DNA of 64,000 nucleotides, taken from the NCBI RefSeq assembly GCF_022376445.1, contig NW_025954964.1, positions 992,001-1,056,000 of the forward strand, given 5' to 3'. Each line of letters begins with the position of its first letter. The first letter of the stretch is position 1. Shown one piece after another: positions 44,062 to 56,550 of the stretch. The notes beneath the pieces are model-generated. The model did not search any database. It was not told the origin of the DNA and saw only the letters and a program-made list of their open reading frames with translations. This DNA comes from Fomitopsis serialis. Taxonomy: Eukaryota; Basidiomycota; Agaricomycetes; Polyporales; Fomitopsidaceae. The position numbers were made by a program, and so were the translations under genes.

Positions 44062-46489
44062 ATGAAGCGCGGGGCAGAGCGGCAGCTTACACGAGACGAT
44101 GCCGATAGGGACGAAGACGACAGGGATGAGGGCGTGCGTCTTATGTCTCCCGTATTGTACGAAGTGCTAACACCACGCCTGGTTAGGATAAACCTGAGCG
44201 AGGCTTGCAGAAGGCGGACGCGACCGCATTGGTGGGCAGGCCGTATGTCGTGCGAGATGCTGTCATGAGATGGAAGAGCTGATGGGTGTCATAGGATGAG
44301 AGGCCTTCCGAAAGGCGGTCGATGGCTCCCGCCACTGGTGCTTCAGCACCGGCTCCCGCTGCGCCAGCGCCCTCTGCATCAACAGAGGTCCGTTCTACTC
44401 CCTTCCTTAAGTCTACACATTGAAGCTGACACTCTGCAGGCTGCAGCAAGATTCCCCGGTTTTGTCGGTTTCGGCTCCGTACCCGCGTTTGGCGCCACAC
44501 TACATCCTCAGAAGTATGTCCCCATGTCGGTAGACATCCCTCCGTATCTGACGTTCTCCAGACCGCGCCACCGAAGCTCGGAGGCTTCTCAGGGTTCGAG
44601 GTGAAGACATCAAATCCATTCTCCATGGATGCGACCATCACGCCTCCAACACCTGCCGCCGTCTCATCCTCCGAATCTTCATTTCCGTTTGGATCGTCAA
44701 CTTCACAACGACTTCTGCGGCCTCAAGCAGCAACCGACCGGCTGTGGCTTCATCAGCTTCACAAGCCACGAAAAGCTTCGCGTCGTTCCTCGGGTCGGGT
44801 GGCATGAACGGCACTGCGTCTGGAAAGACGGAGAAGGCCGACAGTGACGATGACAGACGACTCAAGGAAGAGGTGGAATATCTTTCAAACATCCGCGGCT
44901 TGAACATGTCACTGCTCTCGACCGTCAAATCGACCATTGAGAGCGATCCCTTCGCGGACGTGGGCAGCATTCTCGAGGCGTACAAGAGCCTGCGACTAGA
45001 AGAGAAGATGAAATTTGATGAAAAGATTGGAGGACTCAAAGGGAGCACTGACAAGGTGGCAGGGAACAAGAGCAGTACGATCACGAACGCATTCGCACCA
45101 CCCCCTTCAATGCCGAAACCTTCAGGTAGCTTCACCAACTTCGGTCAGTCGAAATCTGCTGGTAAGAGCAGCGAAGACGAAGGAAAGAATGGGTCGGCTT
45201 CCGTGTCTTCAGCGCCTGGGTCTTCTGTCTTTGAATTTGGCAAGTCCAGCTCATCCTCCTCGGCACCCTCTGCTCCAGCATTTTCATCACAACCTTTCGT
45301 ATTCGGAGGAGGAGCACCAGCACCGAGCTCGTCCGCCTCTTCCAAAGGTGCAGGGTTCTCTGCGCTCGGGAAAGGGAGACCATCGGAGGACAAGTCTGGA
45401 GACGCGCCTGCTTCAAATGCTTCGTCATTCTCCTTCGCGTCCACCACGTCCGCCAACCCCTTCGGAAAGCCTGCCGACAAGGGAGACACGGACAAGGAAG
45501 AGAACAAGAGCGCTTTCGCATCATCAATCAGCGGTAGCTCTTCCTCGGGCGGCCTGTTCGGTGGCCCGACCCCCTCAAGCTCTGGCTCAACCCTCTTCGG
45601 TGGGTCATCCGCACCGACCGCATTTTCTACCCCGACTTCCTTTACCACCCCGGAGAAGCCGACATCCTCCGGCTTCTCGTTCGGTGCAACGTCACCCAAC
45701 TTCACCGTCGGTGCGTCGTCGTCGCCGTCGAAAGGCTCGAGCTTCGGTGCTTTCGGCAAGTCTGCTGCGCTGGGCAGCATAGGCAACCCCGTTGGTTTTG
45801 GCTTCGGCAGCCCGCCGAAGGAGTCTGAGGACAGCGCGTCGTCTTCGAGTTCTATCGCTCCCAAGCCATTTGTGTTCGGCCCGCCGAAAGACAAGTCCGC
45901 TGAGGAGAGCAAGGCAGATGGTGCGGCTGGAAGCGAGAGCAAGGACCAGGGAGCAGCTGGGGACGAGCCGCCACCTACGCTCATCACAGGCTCCATCCAT
46001 GACAAGGAAGGGGAAGGTGAGGAGGACGAGACGACGACGCATGAGATCAAGAGCAAGGTTTATAAGATGGTGAAGGACGAGGATGGGTTGAACAGATGGG
46101 CCGACCAGGGTGTCGGTGGGTGTCACCGATTACGGCAGGTCGTCTCAGTCTAACGGAATATATTACAGGCATGCTACGGCTGAAGAAGCACAAGGAGACT
46201 GACGCGCGACGCATGCTGCTGAGGAATAGCAGCACAGGGAAGGTCGTCGTTGTGAGTATTAGTGTCTCCTGATACCAGTGTGTCACTCACACTGTTGCCC
46301 TAGAACTTCCGTATCTACTCTGGCATGAATGCAAAAGCGGACAAGAACGTCGTCTCTTTCGTCGGCCACGAGAGCGGCGCACAAGCCACCTACAGGATAC
46401 GAACAAAAACGGAAGAACAAGCAAATGACCTCAAGTCCGCGCTCGACCGCGAGATCGAGTTCGTTCGCGCAAAATCCCCATCATTATGA
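44062..46489 (+). CDS. NUP2/NUP50-type nucleoporin with FG repeats and Ran-binding domain
   Basis: Nuclear-basket nucleoporin that helps release and recycle importin-alpha. It starts MKRGAERQLTRDDADRDEDD, the signature N-terminal peptide of Nup50/Nup2 that binds importin-alpha. A Pro/Ala-rich region and many FxFG/FG units follow (PGFVGFGSVPAFG, GGLFGGP, STLFGGS, SSGFSFG, VGFGFGSP, KPFVFGPP). The C-terminal 130 residues are a complete Ran-binding domain (SKVYKMVKDEDGLNRW, VGMLRLKKHKETDARRM, LLRNSSTGKVVVNFRI, SFVGHESGAQATYRIR, KTEEQANDLKSAL). Introns were placed at 44140-44190, 44246-44294, about 46112-46168, and two near 44394 and 44513. The long FG exon is unbroken from 44744 to 46111. Confidence 0.92.
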
Positions 46490-46726
46490 ACGCGACCCTG
46501 CTTGCATCACTGTGATTCGTGTTGATTCTACCGTACTGTATGTAGTACACCGTGATATGCACATGCACCGCAACATGGACCTCCCTCATAGTCAGTATGG
46601 ATTGTGCGTATACTAATAAATATCATGCTCTGCCTCCTGCCAACAGCGTACAGCCTCCTTTGATTGGTATCCAGAACAGCGGAAAGTGATACGTTTGTAT
46701 CAGTCCGAGAGAACGCGGGAAAGCGA

Positions 46727-48717
46727 TCACTTGTTTTTACCGAAGTGACTTTGTGCGTTGTGCCATGTCGAATAATGCACGAATGCTTCGCTGAGGAGCA
46801 TCTCAATTTCGTGATCGCCCCAACCCTGCGTCGGGAGAGACTGGAGGAACATAATGATACCCTACGTGGTTGCGACAGTTAGCAACACCACACGACTGGA
46901 GGTGTACAGAGCTGTACCTGGAAGTCCATCTCGCGCAGCTTCTTGCTCCATCTTACGAGGAACGCCGAGCAGACGTAAAGATGGAACTGGGAGAAGGCAT
47001 CCGCGCCCTCAGCCTACGCAGCATTCACGAATCAGCCTGAGCCAACTAGCTGCTGTCGTGACAACATACCAGATAAGTATCCCACATGCGGATAGTATTC
47101 TGCACGCTTATCTCGCGCATAAGCAGACAGTTCATCCATCGAAACGCGAATTGCATGAACTCGACATTCTCAGAGTCTAGATGAGCTGCCAGGGGCGCTG
47201 TCAGGGGCAATCATGTTCGCATCTCCGGGATTAGACGAAGTAATGGCATACCGTCTATGCGTGCAACTAACTCTGCCATGCGCTTGACACTCCTGTGGAT
47301 ACCAGGTTGTGTCGCGATATAATTGTCCTGGATCCGTCCAATAGTCGAGACAGACACCAGAACGTATCCGCCTCGATGGCGTTCAGCACACCTGCTGGTA
47401 GCACAGAGGGGTCGAACTCTTCTGGGTCCGAGTCTAGTGTTGCGGTGTCGATCAGACAATGAAGGCATGTCCAAGGTCGCCTCCTTACCGATGTAAGCCG
47501 ACAAGAATATCTGGAAGAATGGCGTCGCGAGGTCGTTGATACCCTGTACATATCCACTCGCAGGATGTCGGATTGCCCAGACGTACAGGATCCGTTCAAG
47601 CTCTACAGAAGATATAGTAGATAATCGAATGGGAATTAAACCTGGACTCACTCGTTGAGTAGCTGCTTGCATCCATAACTGTACACCAGGTCTTGTTCGC
47701 GGGACATCGATCTCGATTGGTGCCATATCTGCTGGTCGAGGCTCTCTCGACCACGAGAGAAGGCAAGCTCAACGAGATTGAGGTACTCTTGACGCTTCCT
47801 GGCGAGAGTAGATATTCGCAAAGGTGCCGGAAGGGGGAATAACCCTGCGAGGATATTCAATCCAATAGAACAGCGTCACGTTGTTCAGACTCACGAGTAG
47901 TAGTGGCCATACTAAGGGCCGCAAGTCACTTGGTACACCGTTCCATGCCAGTTTGCGCAAAGTAGCCATATTCACGTCTTCCGCTGATACACAGTCGATG
48001 AACTTCTGCCGCCTATTGGACCGTATCGACCGCTCTCGATCTAGCTTTCCGAACGCAGACTCGGGTCAATCGAGTTCGTGCGGGAAGGCGATGGTCGTTT
48101 CTTGGGTGGTGGATGCGTCGGAGGATATGCAGTGGATCTGGCCGTAAGTGAGACTCTGCGCAAAGATAGAAATCGTGGTGTTGTACCGTTCACGATCTCC
48201 TCTACATCCTCTCTCACGAAGCCATAATCGTGTCTAGGTCGTGAGTGCGTGACAGCGGCTGGGTCTGCAAGTTCGGGCTCGAGCTCCCCCACAATCATCT
48301 CTCCTTCGACGTCCTCGTACACTACTCCGTCCTTCGCCTTGTCCGAAGGACGTCTGTCCAGACTTGACCGGTGATCGGTGCTCTTCCTGACAATCGTCCA
48401 TCCATTCTGTGGTGCTTGGACCTCCTGCTTCGACGTGTAAGAGCCGGGATGCGAGACATGGGTATACGAAATGCGAGAGTAGAAGAGGAGCTGTTCAGGT
48501 TGGGTCTTGGAACGGGTTTCGGAGCGGTACTGCTGCTAGTGGACGCCTGCTTGCTGAAACTGGAGGAACGGTTCCAGCTGGGATTGCTCGGCGACTCCGA
48601 GTCAGAGCCGCTGTCCCAAGCATCATCCTCGGCCCAGTCTGGGATGACATACGAAGACAACCTGTGCGACGGGTTCAAGCCAATATGAGGACGAGCGGGA
48701 GGAGGTCGCGCAGCCAT
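46727..48717 (-). CDS. TBC-domain Rab GTPase-activating protein (GYP1/TBC1D22-like)
   Basis: Stimulates GTP hydrolysis by Rab proteins; GYP1-type members act on Golgi Ypt1. The start is the ATG at 48717 (MAARPPPARPHIGLNPSHR). The N-terminal 200 residues are disordered and Ser-rich. The TBC domain has the arginine-finger motif IEIDVPRTRPG, the glutamine-finger motif YVQGINDLATPFF, and then EADTFWCLSRLLDG, GIHRSVKRMAELV, EFMQFAFRWMNCLLMREI, RMWDTYL, FSQFHLYVCSAFLVRW and IIMFLQSLPTQGW. It ends TWHNAQSHFGKNK, as in TBC1D22 proteins. Both catalytic residues are present. A one-base step at about 48470 (run of three T on the gene strand where four are expected) separates two halves of the N-terminal exon. 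Confidence 0.9.
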
Positions 48718-48949
48718 CGGTCGGTACAATGAGAGGATCTAACAGCGAGGCGCTGGCTGCCTTGATCGACCCGGTGGCTCGACGCAGACTCAATCGAGAT
48801 CAGATCCAGTCGCAGCAAATGCAGTCTCGCAAGGCAGAGTCGCAGACAAGAAGCTCAACAGCTCCCTAATATTCGACAACAGACAACAGCTATGGGTTGC
48901 GCACGAACGGCTGGCAACAACACGACATACAGCTCGCATACAGTAAGCA

Positions 48950-51900
48950 CTAAATCAGAAGCATATGATACACGACAAGAGCGCGACCGAGTAGGACTCG
49001 GATGGCAGCTCTCGAAGCTTCACTGTGCAGCTTATAGAAGTCTTCCTCCGACCAACCGTAGTACCTCCTCAGCTTCTTGCCGAACTCTTTCAGCATAACT
49101 GGATACAAAGTCGGGTCAGGATGCGCTGTTCAAACGTTGTCAGCTGCCACACCAAAGGTGAAGAGTATACTGGCGCACGTCTGTGGAATGTAATAGGCTG
49201 TGCAGACACCATTAGCTCTGGGCTGTCAACGAACGCAAAGGCCAACACTCACCGCGTCGCGAGGGTCAGGGGGTCAAATCTGACACTTGAGCCTGCTGTA
49301 CTGGGGTCATATGTGAACCCCATCTCTCGCATGACCTACCGCATCTTCAATGCGCGAACCGTCAGATTAATACATCTGACATACCTTCAGGAAGTGCTCC
49401 CACTTCATGGGCGCGAGACCCTTCTTCTCATCCTCCGACGTGTTGAGTAACTGATGCATGTATGTCGCCGTCTTCTTGGAGAGTTTGGAGAAGAAACTGA
49501 ACTTGTTGCCTTTCTTATCCGTCTCCGCCTCTTGTCCTTTGTCCTTTCTGCCAAATCGGCTCCAATAGCCTTTCTTCTTCTCCGGAATAGGTGCGAGGTT
49601 CCCGTGGTCGGCACGTGTTTGATCTTCTCTTTACCGCCGCTGAGACCCTCTGCCTTCAAATACTTGTGCGCAGACTGCGCCGTCTCACTCCTACCCAAAG
49701 GAATCGAGGTAGTCGATACTCCGGGCAGCGTCGTCGTAGAGCTGCTGAACGACGGAGCCTTCACAGGCGCAGGCTTCTGGGTAGCAGGTTTCTTCTTAGC
49801 CTTCGAGGGAGAAGTCGGAGATGCAGGAGTGCCGTTAGCGTTGGAGGACGGTGTCGGGCTAGCTGGAGCGGCTGGGGCAGCTGGTGTCTCGGTCGCCAGA
49901 GAGAGCTTCTCGATGTCCGGTGTCCCAGGCGCAGCCCCTTCCTCAGCAACGGGCTTCTTCTTTTTCTTCTTGGGCTTTTTCTTCTTTTTCTTCTTATCCG
50001 TGGCCGCGATGTCCTCCTCGTCTTCAACTTCCTCCATAGTCGTCTTAGTGCTCTTGGGCGCTGTGATCCACATGTCAGCATCCCTGTGACGCAGAGGTTG
50101 AAGCTGGACGGACTAACCGTTACTCGGCGTCGAGGTCGGCTTGGGCACCGTCATCTTGGGAGGTTGTCTCGGAGCACCAGCTGGTCGCCCTGTGAAAGGT
50201 TGCCTAGGCTGGGTACGAGTAGCCGTCTTCATAGTCGGGCTCGACGAGAACATACGGCCTTGTCACCGGCCGGTCAACGGGGTAGCCAAACTAGGCAGCA
50301 ACTAAGATTCATACCTCTCAAGGAGCCCAGGAGCTTGATGAATGGGTTGCTCTTCCTTTCCTCCGCAAGGGCGTCGAACTCGGGGGCCGCATTCTTGCTG
50401 TCAAAGAAGTCTGGGGTCGCCATCGCCGTGTCCATGGCCTCCCGCAACATATCTCGCATCATGTCCTCCTCGTCGGTGTCATACGCGCTGTCGTCTGACT
50501 CGTCATCGTAGTCATCGTCGTCGTAGTCGCTGTAGTCCGAGTCGCTCCCTTCGTCCTCAGACGAGTCTGAGACCGTCTGGAGCGACGGCATGGAGCCATC
50601 GCTGTCGCTGTCGTCACCCATAGTAATGGCGAGGGGCGCAGCCTTCTTCTTCTTGCCCCCCTGCCTCTTGACGAGATTGTGTTTCGGCATGTCGTCGTCC
50701 GAATCGTACGCATTCTTGCCCTTGGGCGCCTTCACGGCGTGCCACTGAGGGGTGAACTGCCCAATTTCGTCGATTCGCCATAGGGACTCCGTGTTCTTCC
50801 CGCATACCGCGATATAGTTCTGGACAGAGGCGGGGTGGGCGTCTACATGAGGAGCAAAATCGGCGAGCGTATCTCATACATACCTCGTTCACAACGCTCC
50901 AAAGCTTGTCCAGATTGGCCTTCTGGCGCGTCTTGGTAAGCGGATAGATAACGTCTCTGAAGTTGGCGTAGTATTGGGAAGCTTGTTCCGAGAAGATCTG
51001 CGCGTCGACCCAGTGCTCGTACTCTTCGGGCATTTGGCGGGGCTCCTTCTTCCATTGCTCGCCTTCGGGCCCAAGCAGAGGGCTTTCAATGAGCGCTTGG
51101 AGTTTCACAAGCACCTAGAATCCAAGACCACAGTACCAGCGAGTGAGATTTGCGTGCGACTTCCCGGTGGAAAACCAGACACAAGATCCGAAAACCCACC
51201 GAGAGATCTCCCATGGCGTCCCAAACTGCTTGAGGGAATTTCTTGGCCTCCCTCGGCGATTCAATGATGGCTTCATGTAGGATCTGCAGTAGAATTTGGC
51301 GTGGAATCGGTGATTGCGGAAGACAGAGCTCGACGATGATCGAGTCAATGAAAGACTTGTGGACCGATTTGAGGTAACTCCAGTCGAAGATGAACGCCTC
51401 AGATTCATCTGAGAGTCCGCCCTCTGCCTTCTTGAAGTATTGCGAGTAATGGCTAATCACGCTGTTAGCATCGTAGTTCTATGCTCTCAGTTGATACCTA
51501 CGGGCCGTGGTAGCAAGCACGCAATTTGTCCTGTCCCGCCTGCGCAACGATATTCACGATGTCATACAAGACAAGATAGCGAGTGCGTAACTCGGGATCC
51601 TTCTGAAGTTTCGTCTTCACCGATTTGTCTTCAACCCCAGCATCGGCAAGGTCACGGAGGATGTCCCCTATGAGACTCCAGGCAGATGCCATCATGTAGG
51701 CGTTGTGATTCTGGCCAAGCCGCATCGCGGCATCCGTTGCTTAAGCGGTTTCGAAAATGCTAAGGAAGTTATGTTACCTGGCCGCAACAAGGGAGGCAAT
51801 ATGATCAGGGTTCCGTAGAAGCTCTGACTGGTGCTTGTCATTGCCTGGGGAGGCGCGGGCGCGAACCTCGGCTAGAATCTTGTTCTGGAAGAGCTCAGTG

Positions 51901-52360
51901 TCGCGTAAGTCACTGGTCTCGTCAAGGTTGGCTGCGCAATATCGTTAGGGACGGTGGAAGCTACAGTATCAGTGGCACGGACCTGCCAATTCCGAGTCTG
52001 CGATCTTCAGCATTCCTCGAGCCTAAAGGAGCAGCGACGGCCTTCTTTGACCGTTCAATCAAATCCTCTTGTTCGGGCTGCTGTCAACGCTGGAAGAGTA
52101 TCTGGATGTTTCTGTACTAACCGGCGAGCAGATCCAACTTCTCTCGTCCACTCATCTTGCCCATGAGCACAATCTCTCCCGTTCCCTGGGACCATACTTG
52201 CCGTTCCGCAGGACGAGGGCGCGTGCGTCAGGGGTTTGTTCCCGTTTTCATCGCGTCGCACCGCGTTCTTCGAGAACACCTCCTTGGGTCCAGTCGGCAC
52301 AAGAGCAGTCGAGGTGTTGGCCGGCGGTTTTGCGGGCGTCTTGGACTTAGACGGGGGCAT
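48950..52360 (-). CDS. Large conserved fungal protein with acidic and poly-lysine tracts and a C-terminal HicA/YcfA-like domain
   Basis: Unknown function. It starts at the ATG at 52360 (MPPSKSKTPAKPPANTSTAL). A helical region (about 51900-50800) includes AWSLIGDILRDLADAGVEDK, YLVLYDIVNIVAQAGQDKLR and EAFIFDWSYLKSVHKSFID. It is followed by a very acidic Asp/Ser/Tyr tract (50450-50610), a Lys tract of alternating K and P (about 49960-50010), Pro/Ser/Ala-rich sequence, and the last exons. These read KWEHFLK, MGFTYDPSTAGSSVRFD, HPDPTLYPVMLKEFGKKLRR, YYGWSEEDFYKL. That last unit resembles the HicA/YcfA alpha-beta-beta-beta-alpha fold seen at the C-terminus of fungal ipa-like proteins. The acidic and Lys-rich tracts suggest a nuclear or ribosome-associated role. 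One-base steps occur near 52232 and 52178. Exon limits are approximate. Confidence 0.68.
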
Positions 52361-52895
52361 CTTCGCGCACACGAGCGCAGCGAGGACGTTTCGCTAAGTC
52401 GCTGCAGGACAGAAGGGCGAGCACCCAGGTGGTGGTTCTATGAGGACGGGAAAGGAAAGCCAGGGACAATATGGGAAGATCGCGATCACGTGGGTGCAGT
52501 ATCTAGATCTGGAGATTGCGCAGTCTGCACCCGGTTTGCACGGCGAGTTGGCGACCCTCAGGCTTGCTTGCTGTGTAGCGCGTACTTGGGCAGAACGATG
52601 CGACGCTCCTCCCTTCGTCAATTCATTGCACCGAATGCGTCAAGTTTTGTCTACTGCCGCTGCATCCAGGCGGTGAGTGAGGCGTAGTGAACCAAGTCCT
52701 CAGCTTTGCCATCATATAACCCGTATGACATGAACGCCAGTGTGGCGATGCCGGGGCGGTGTTCCTATATAAGGTCGGAGACCGGTCCTGCGCTCCTCCT
52801 GGTCGCCCTCTCGGCCAGTGACGACTAGACTTTCATTTTCTCCTTCTCAGGGCCGAGCCCTCTTTTTCTTCGGTTTACTCCTTCGGTCGGTCTTG
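52361..52895. promoter_or_regulatory. Divergent promoter region with TATA box
   Basis: Separates the HicA-like gene (-) from the surface-protein gene (+). TATATAAG at 52766-52773 lies 123 bp upstream of the plus-strand ATG at 52896 and is followed by a CT-rich leader (about 52830-52890). No gene was supported in between. Confidence 0.45.
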
Positions 52896-54989
52896 ATGGC
52901 TGCTTTTAACGTTTCGCGTAAGTCTGTCCGCCAGGAGTCGACATGCCCGAGCACAGCTGACCTTGAGCAGTTGACGATTCTTCGCCCCTTATAACTTATT
53001 TGCCTGCTACTGCGTGGACGGACACACCTGCTAATGACACGACCGCTTCGCTCTACTCCGACTCTCGCTGCATACCACTTCCACCAAGGGCGCCTCTGCT
53101 TCTTCGCGTTCAACGGCACCGGTGTCTGGCTCTACGGTGGTCTCAGGTCGAACTATGGTTCCTATCAGGTCTCCATAGATGGAATGCAGTGGCAGAGGGA
53201 AGCGCGAAGTCAACACAAACACAGTTGAAGCATGTCTTGTGCGGGATTTCGGGTCTGCAGATGGGAAAGCACATGGTCACTCTGACGAACGAGGGGGGAG
53301 GGCCGTCGACATTGACAGCGTTGTCTTTCAAACGGTGGCTGGTACCGCTCGGTGCGTCTTCTCGAGTTTCATGTCGGCAGCTCGGACAGATGCACAGCCG
53401 TTGTGGCTAGCCATCACATCAGTGCGAATGGTTCTGCATCCTTGCTGTTTCATAGACGCACCGGGGCAGCTGCAAAGCGTTGTTGGATGGGTAGGCATAA
53501 TAAGCAGCTCTGACGATACTGTGGATCACAGGCTTCCGAGTAGATTCTGATCGTCCTCTAGAGGCTCCGTTACAACCACCAAGATCGACGACGCCAGTTC
53601 TAATGTCAAGTACGGGCCCAAGTCCACCGATTGGAGCCTGACGAATGGAACCAGCTACTACGACAAGACCTTGCAGTGAGTCCACTGCTTCTGCTAGCCG
53701 GTTCCGTGATCAAACTCGCATTCAGCTATTCCACCACGAATGGAGCGTACGCATCGCTGTCGTTCACCGGAAACGCTGTGGCTATCTATGGCACTGTCGA
53801 CCCGCAGCATGCCAATTATACTGTCACTTTGGACGGTGCGAAGTCGCAGCAATTCAAGGCCAGCAACGCTCGTATATTCCACACTCAGGTTCGTGGTCAT
53901 CCGTAGCGTCCGTTCCTCTGCTGACCATGTTTCCTTGGCAGACACTCTTGGTAGGCTCGCCGGTGACTTTTCGATGACATCTCTCTGACTATGATGCAGT
54001 ACTTCGCCCAGGGGCTCGAGTCGAAGCAACACACCATCACGCTGACTGGGAGCGTAGGGACCAACGCCGACCAGTACTTCGACCTTGACTCCTTCGCTGT
54101 GTACAGCGCCACCCCAAACGCCACCTCCACCACTAGCTCTAGTGGTGCCCCTTCCTCCACGGCTACCATGAACTCTACGAACAACAGCGCTTCAAACAAT
54201 GGGTATGAATTCTTGTCCTGATTGAGAGCGCGAGATCTGATCGGCATTACAGGACGGTTAGCGCGAATACGTCGAACGGCTCCTCCCTGTCTCAAGGCTC
54301 TCTCATTGGCATCATCGTTGGCACCATTGCCGCTCTCCTGCTCCTGCTCCTTGCTCTGTTCTTCTATCTGCGTCGCGACGTGCCCGCGCAAGGGGCGGCC
54401 CGCGCTCTGCCAAGCCCAGCACCCCGTCCCCTGGCATCCCGATCCAGAACCCCCGGACCTCGAAGCAGCATACGACTATGCCCTCCGTGAGAAGGAGCTC
54501 TCCCCAGAGGACTTGCGACCATCCATTGACATGCTTGGTCGGCCAACGGAGGACTACTACGGGCCGAAGACCGTCACGGCGAAACTGGTAGCGTTCCCTC
54601 TCCGGCTGGCGTCGCACGACTCGGATAGGACGCTGCGCGACGAGAAGCAGCCGCCATCGCGGAAGGCGAGCAGGCCCGACGAGGTGCCGATGCTGGTCGT
54701 GCACAACCCTCCGCCCGAGAGCGGTCACGCACGCATTCCGTCGGACACGTCGACAGTCGTTAATGACGAGGTGGACGCGGGACTTTCCGAGATCATCCTC
54801 AGTCCGTCGAAATCACAACGGAGGCCGCCGGCGTCGCCAAGGGTAAGTGAACTTACTGCAATGTCAACGCGAGGCGATACTGACTGCGACTGGCGCTGTC
54901 TTATCTAGAGTGCTCGTCCAAGACCCAACCGGGAGGAGCTAAGGGCGACCCAGTACAGTGCTCTCTCATACTACTATCACGATTCGTAA
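52896..54989 (+). CDS. Single-pass surface protein with beta-sandwich ectodomain repeats
   Basis: Basidiomycete-type membrane protein of unknown function. The ectodomain holds two similar modules: FAFNGTGVWLYGGLRSNYGS then YQVSIDG, and YASLSFTGNAVAIYGTVDPQ then HANYTVTLDG. Each is followed by a TLTGSVGTNADQYFDLDSF-like strand pair, which suggests galactose-binding-like jelly rolls. A Ser/Thr/Asn-rich stalk leads to the membrane helix LIGIIVGTIAALLLLLLALF (about 54300-54360) and a 200-residue cytosolic tail that ends SALSYYYHDS, with TAA at 54987-54989. The two frames of the tail meet near 54430 with one base missing. The 5' end is uncertain: the ATG at 52896 heads a short exon, and I could not place a clean signal peptide. 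Function may be cell-wall contact, which is inference. Confidence 0.72.
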
Positions 54990-55915
54990 CATGGCAACTG
55001 TCCATTTGCTGTGCGCGTTTTGTTGTTGCTATCTGTCCAACTCTAAACTGTCTTTGTGCGGCTCCTTAGGCTCTTGACATACCCACCATTAGTGGGACGG
55101 GATGCTCTCTGAGAGGCATGCTCTGTTGTTCGTCGTCCAGCGCTCCTGATGGACGTAGTTGACTGCAGCACCACACGGTGTATGGGCTTTCCCAGTGGTC
55201 GCGGACAAGTACATGCCACAGACAGCGGTGGACAGTGCCTTGCGCCTTGCTCCCAGTGCCTATTTTTGTGCTGACATGCTCTCCAGTTAGCATCCACATG
55301 GATCGAGGGCGTTCCCTGAGGCCGTGACTGCGCACATCAACATACAAGGAGTTCGCCGGCGACTCGAGACCAGGCTCGAGGCTGAGGAAGTCGCTACACG
55401 ATAAGTATAATGACGCGGTCAAGGACAATCGTTGCCATTTGCCAAGTTATGGTCTTGCAAGCTGTGGTAAAATGTATACTAGTATCACTGTCTTGTTACT
55501 GTCGTCAACAGTAGACTGTTGGCGTAATTGACAGCCTGGCACAGATTGTATTGATTGAGCCAGATTGGGCCTTGATTGAACTATTATTGGCGTGGAAGAT
55601 GCCGGTCCGAGGGCGTGCTGTCGCCAAGCGACGGTAACAGCGTCACAGGCGCGCGTGTCACGATCTATAATGCGGCGAGCGACGCGCGCTAAGCCCACAG
55701 CTTTGTACAATTCCCTTCCTCCCCCTTCATCACCTTCTTCTCGTTGGTCGAGCTGAGCTCGCTGGAACCGTCGGTTCTTGCCTTGTCTTTCCGCTCACCC
55801 GAAGCAAGCCTTCCTTCTGCTCTTTGTTGAGACAGCCTTTTCCTACGCGGCAGGACAGTGCTCTCCGTCCTCTGGTTCCCGCTCTTCCAAGTCCTCCATT
55901 TCCAACTCAATCGCA
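54990..55915. other. Intergenic, no gene recognised
   Basis: About 0.9 kb on the plus-strand side between the surface-protein gene and the DUF7727-like gene. Short open frames only. AT-rich patches occur at 55440-55600, and a pyrimidine-rich leader at 55720-55900 precedes the next ATG. Confidence 0.45.
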
Positions 55916-56550
55916 ATGGGCAACCTCATTTGGCACGAGTGGGCGCGTTACGTGTCCATCACCGCAAGTGTTTGTGAGTCGTCCCGCTCGGAACGCGCCC
56001 TATGAAGCTTCAACGGTCCCTTGTACAGACTCCATATGGGCGGCCTTTTATGGCATCTTCTACCGCAAGTTCTTCTGGGACTTTATAGGTGGAACATTGC
56101 GCGCACCTGGAGGTCTCCAGTAAGTCCCCTCCTACTTGCATTTGCAATCAGTTGGCCGACGCCTTTCACCAGACCATCCCCCGGAATCGCCATCTTCATC
56201 GACATCATTGTCAAGGCTCCCGTCATTCAGCTGGTCGCCCTGTTCATGGGAATGGGGATGGTTGCCCTGGAATTCCCGGCTCCGTTCCTGAAAGGGTCCT
56301 CGCTACAGCGGAACCTGACAATCAAGGTCGTGATGCTCATCATGCAGGCCGCCAATGCCATAATGTTCTATCAGGTACGTCTGAGAATAGTCAGTTGCAT
56401 ATGTATCACACACTAACCCGTATACCCACTTAGGGCACAAACGGAGCAATATATTCCTTGGTAGCCGCGATAGGCTACACACGAGCTATCATGCTTGGGG
56501 AAGTAATGGAAGAAGCGAAGAATAACAGAGGAAGAGGCGGAAAGGCCTAG
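55916..56550 (+). CDS. DUF7727-like four-helix membrane protein
   Basis: Small conserved fungal membrane protein of unknown function. The exons give MGNLIWHEWARYVSITASVY, SIWAAFYGIFYRKFFWDFIG, GTLRAPGGLQ, then VIQLVALFMGMGMVALEFPA, VVMLIMQAANAIMFYQ, GTNGAIYSLVAAIGYTRAIM and LGEVMEEAKNNRGRGGKA. About four hydrophobic helices are visible, with a short basic C-terminus. I recognise the pattern FYRKFFWDFIGGTLR...GGLQ and the GxGGKA end from basidiomycete proteins labelled DUF7727; the number is from memory. Three introns, all short, and no frame breaks. Confidence 0.8.

Noticed and set aside
48729..48869. 46-codon ORF (MRGSNSEALAALIDPVARRR...) between two minus-strand genes
   Set aside because: It lies entirely in the short spacer upstream of the TBC gene, has no homology I recognise, and is short enough to be chance.
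49454..50089. 211-codon plus-strand frame rich in Phe
   Set aside because: It is the mirror of the lysine-rich tract of the minus-strand gene (AAG runs read as CTT); a shadow frame.
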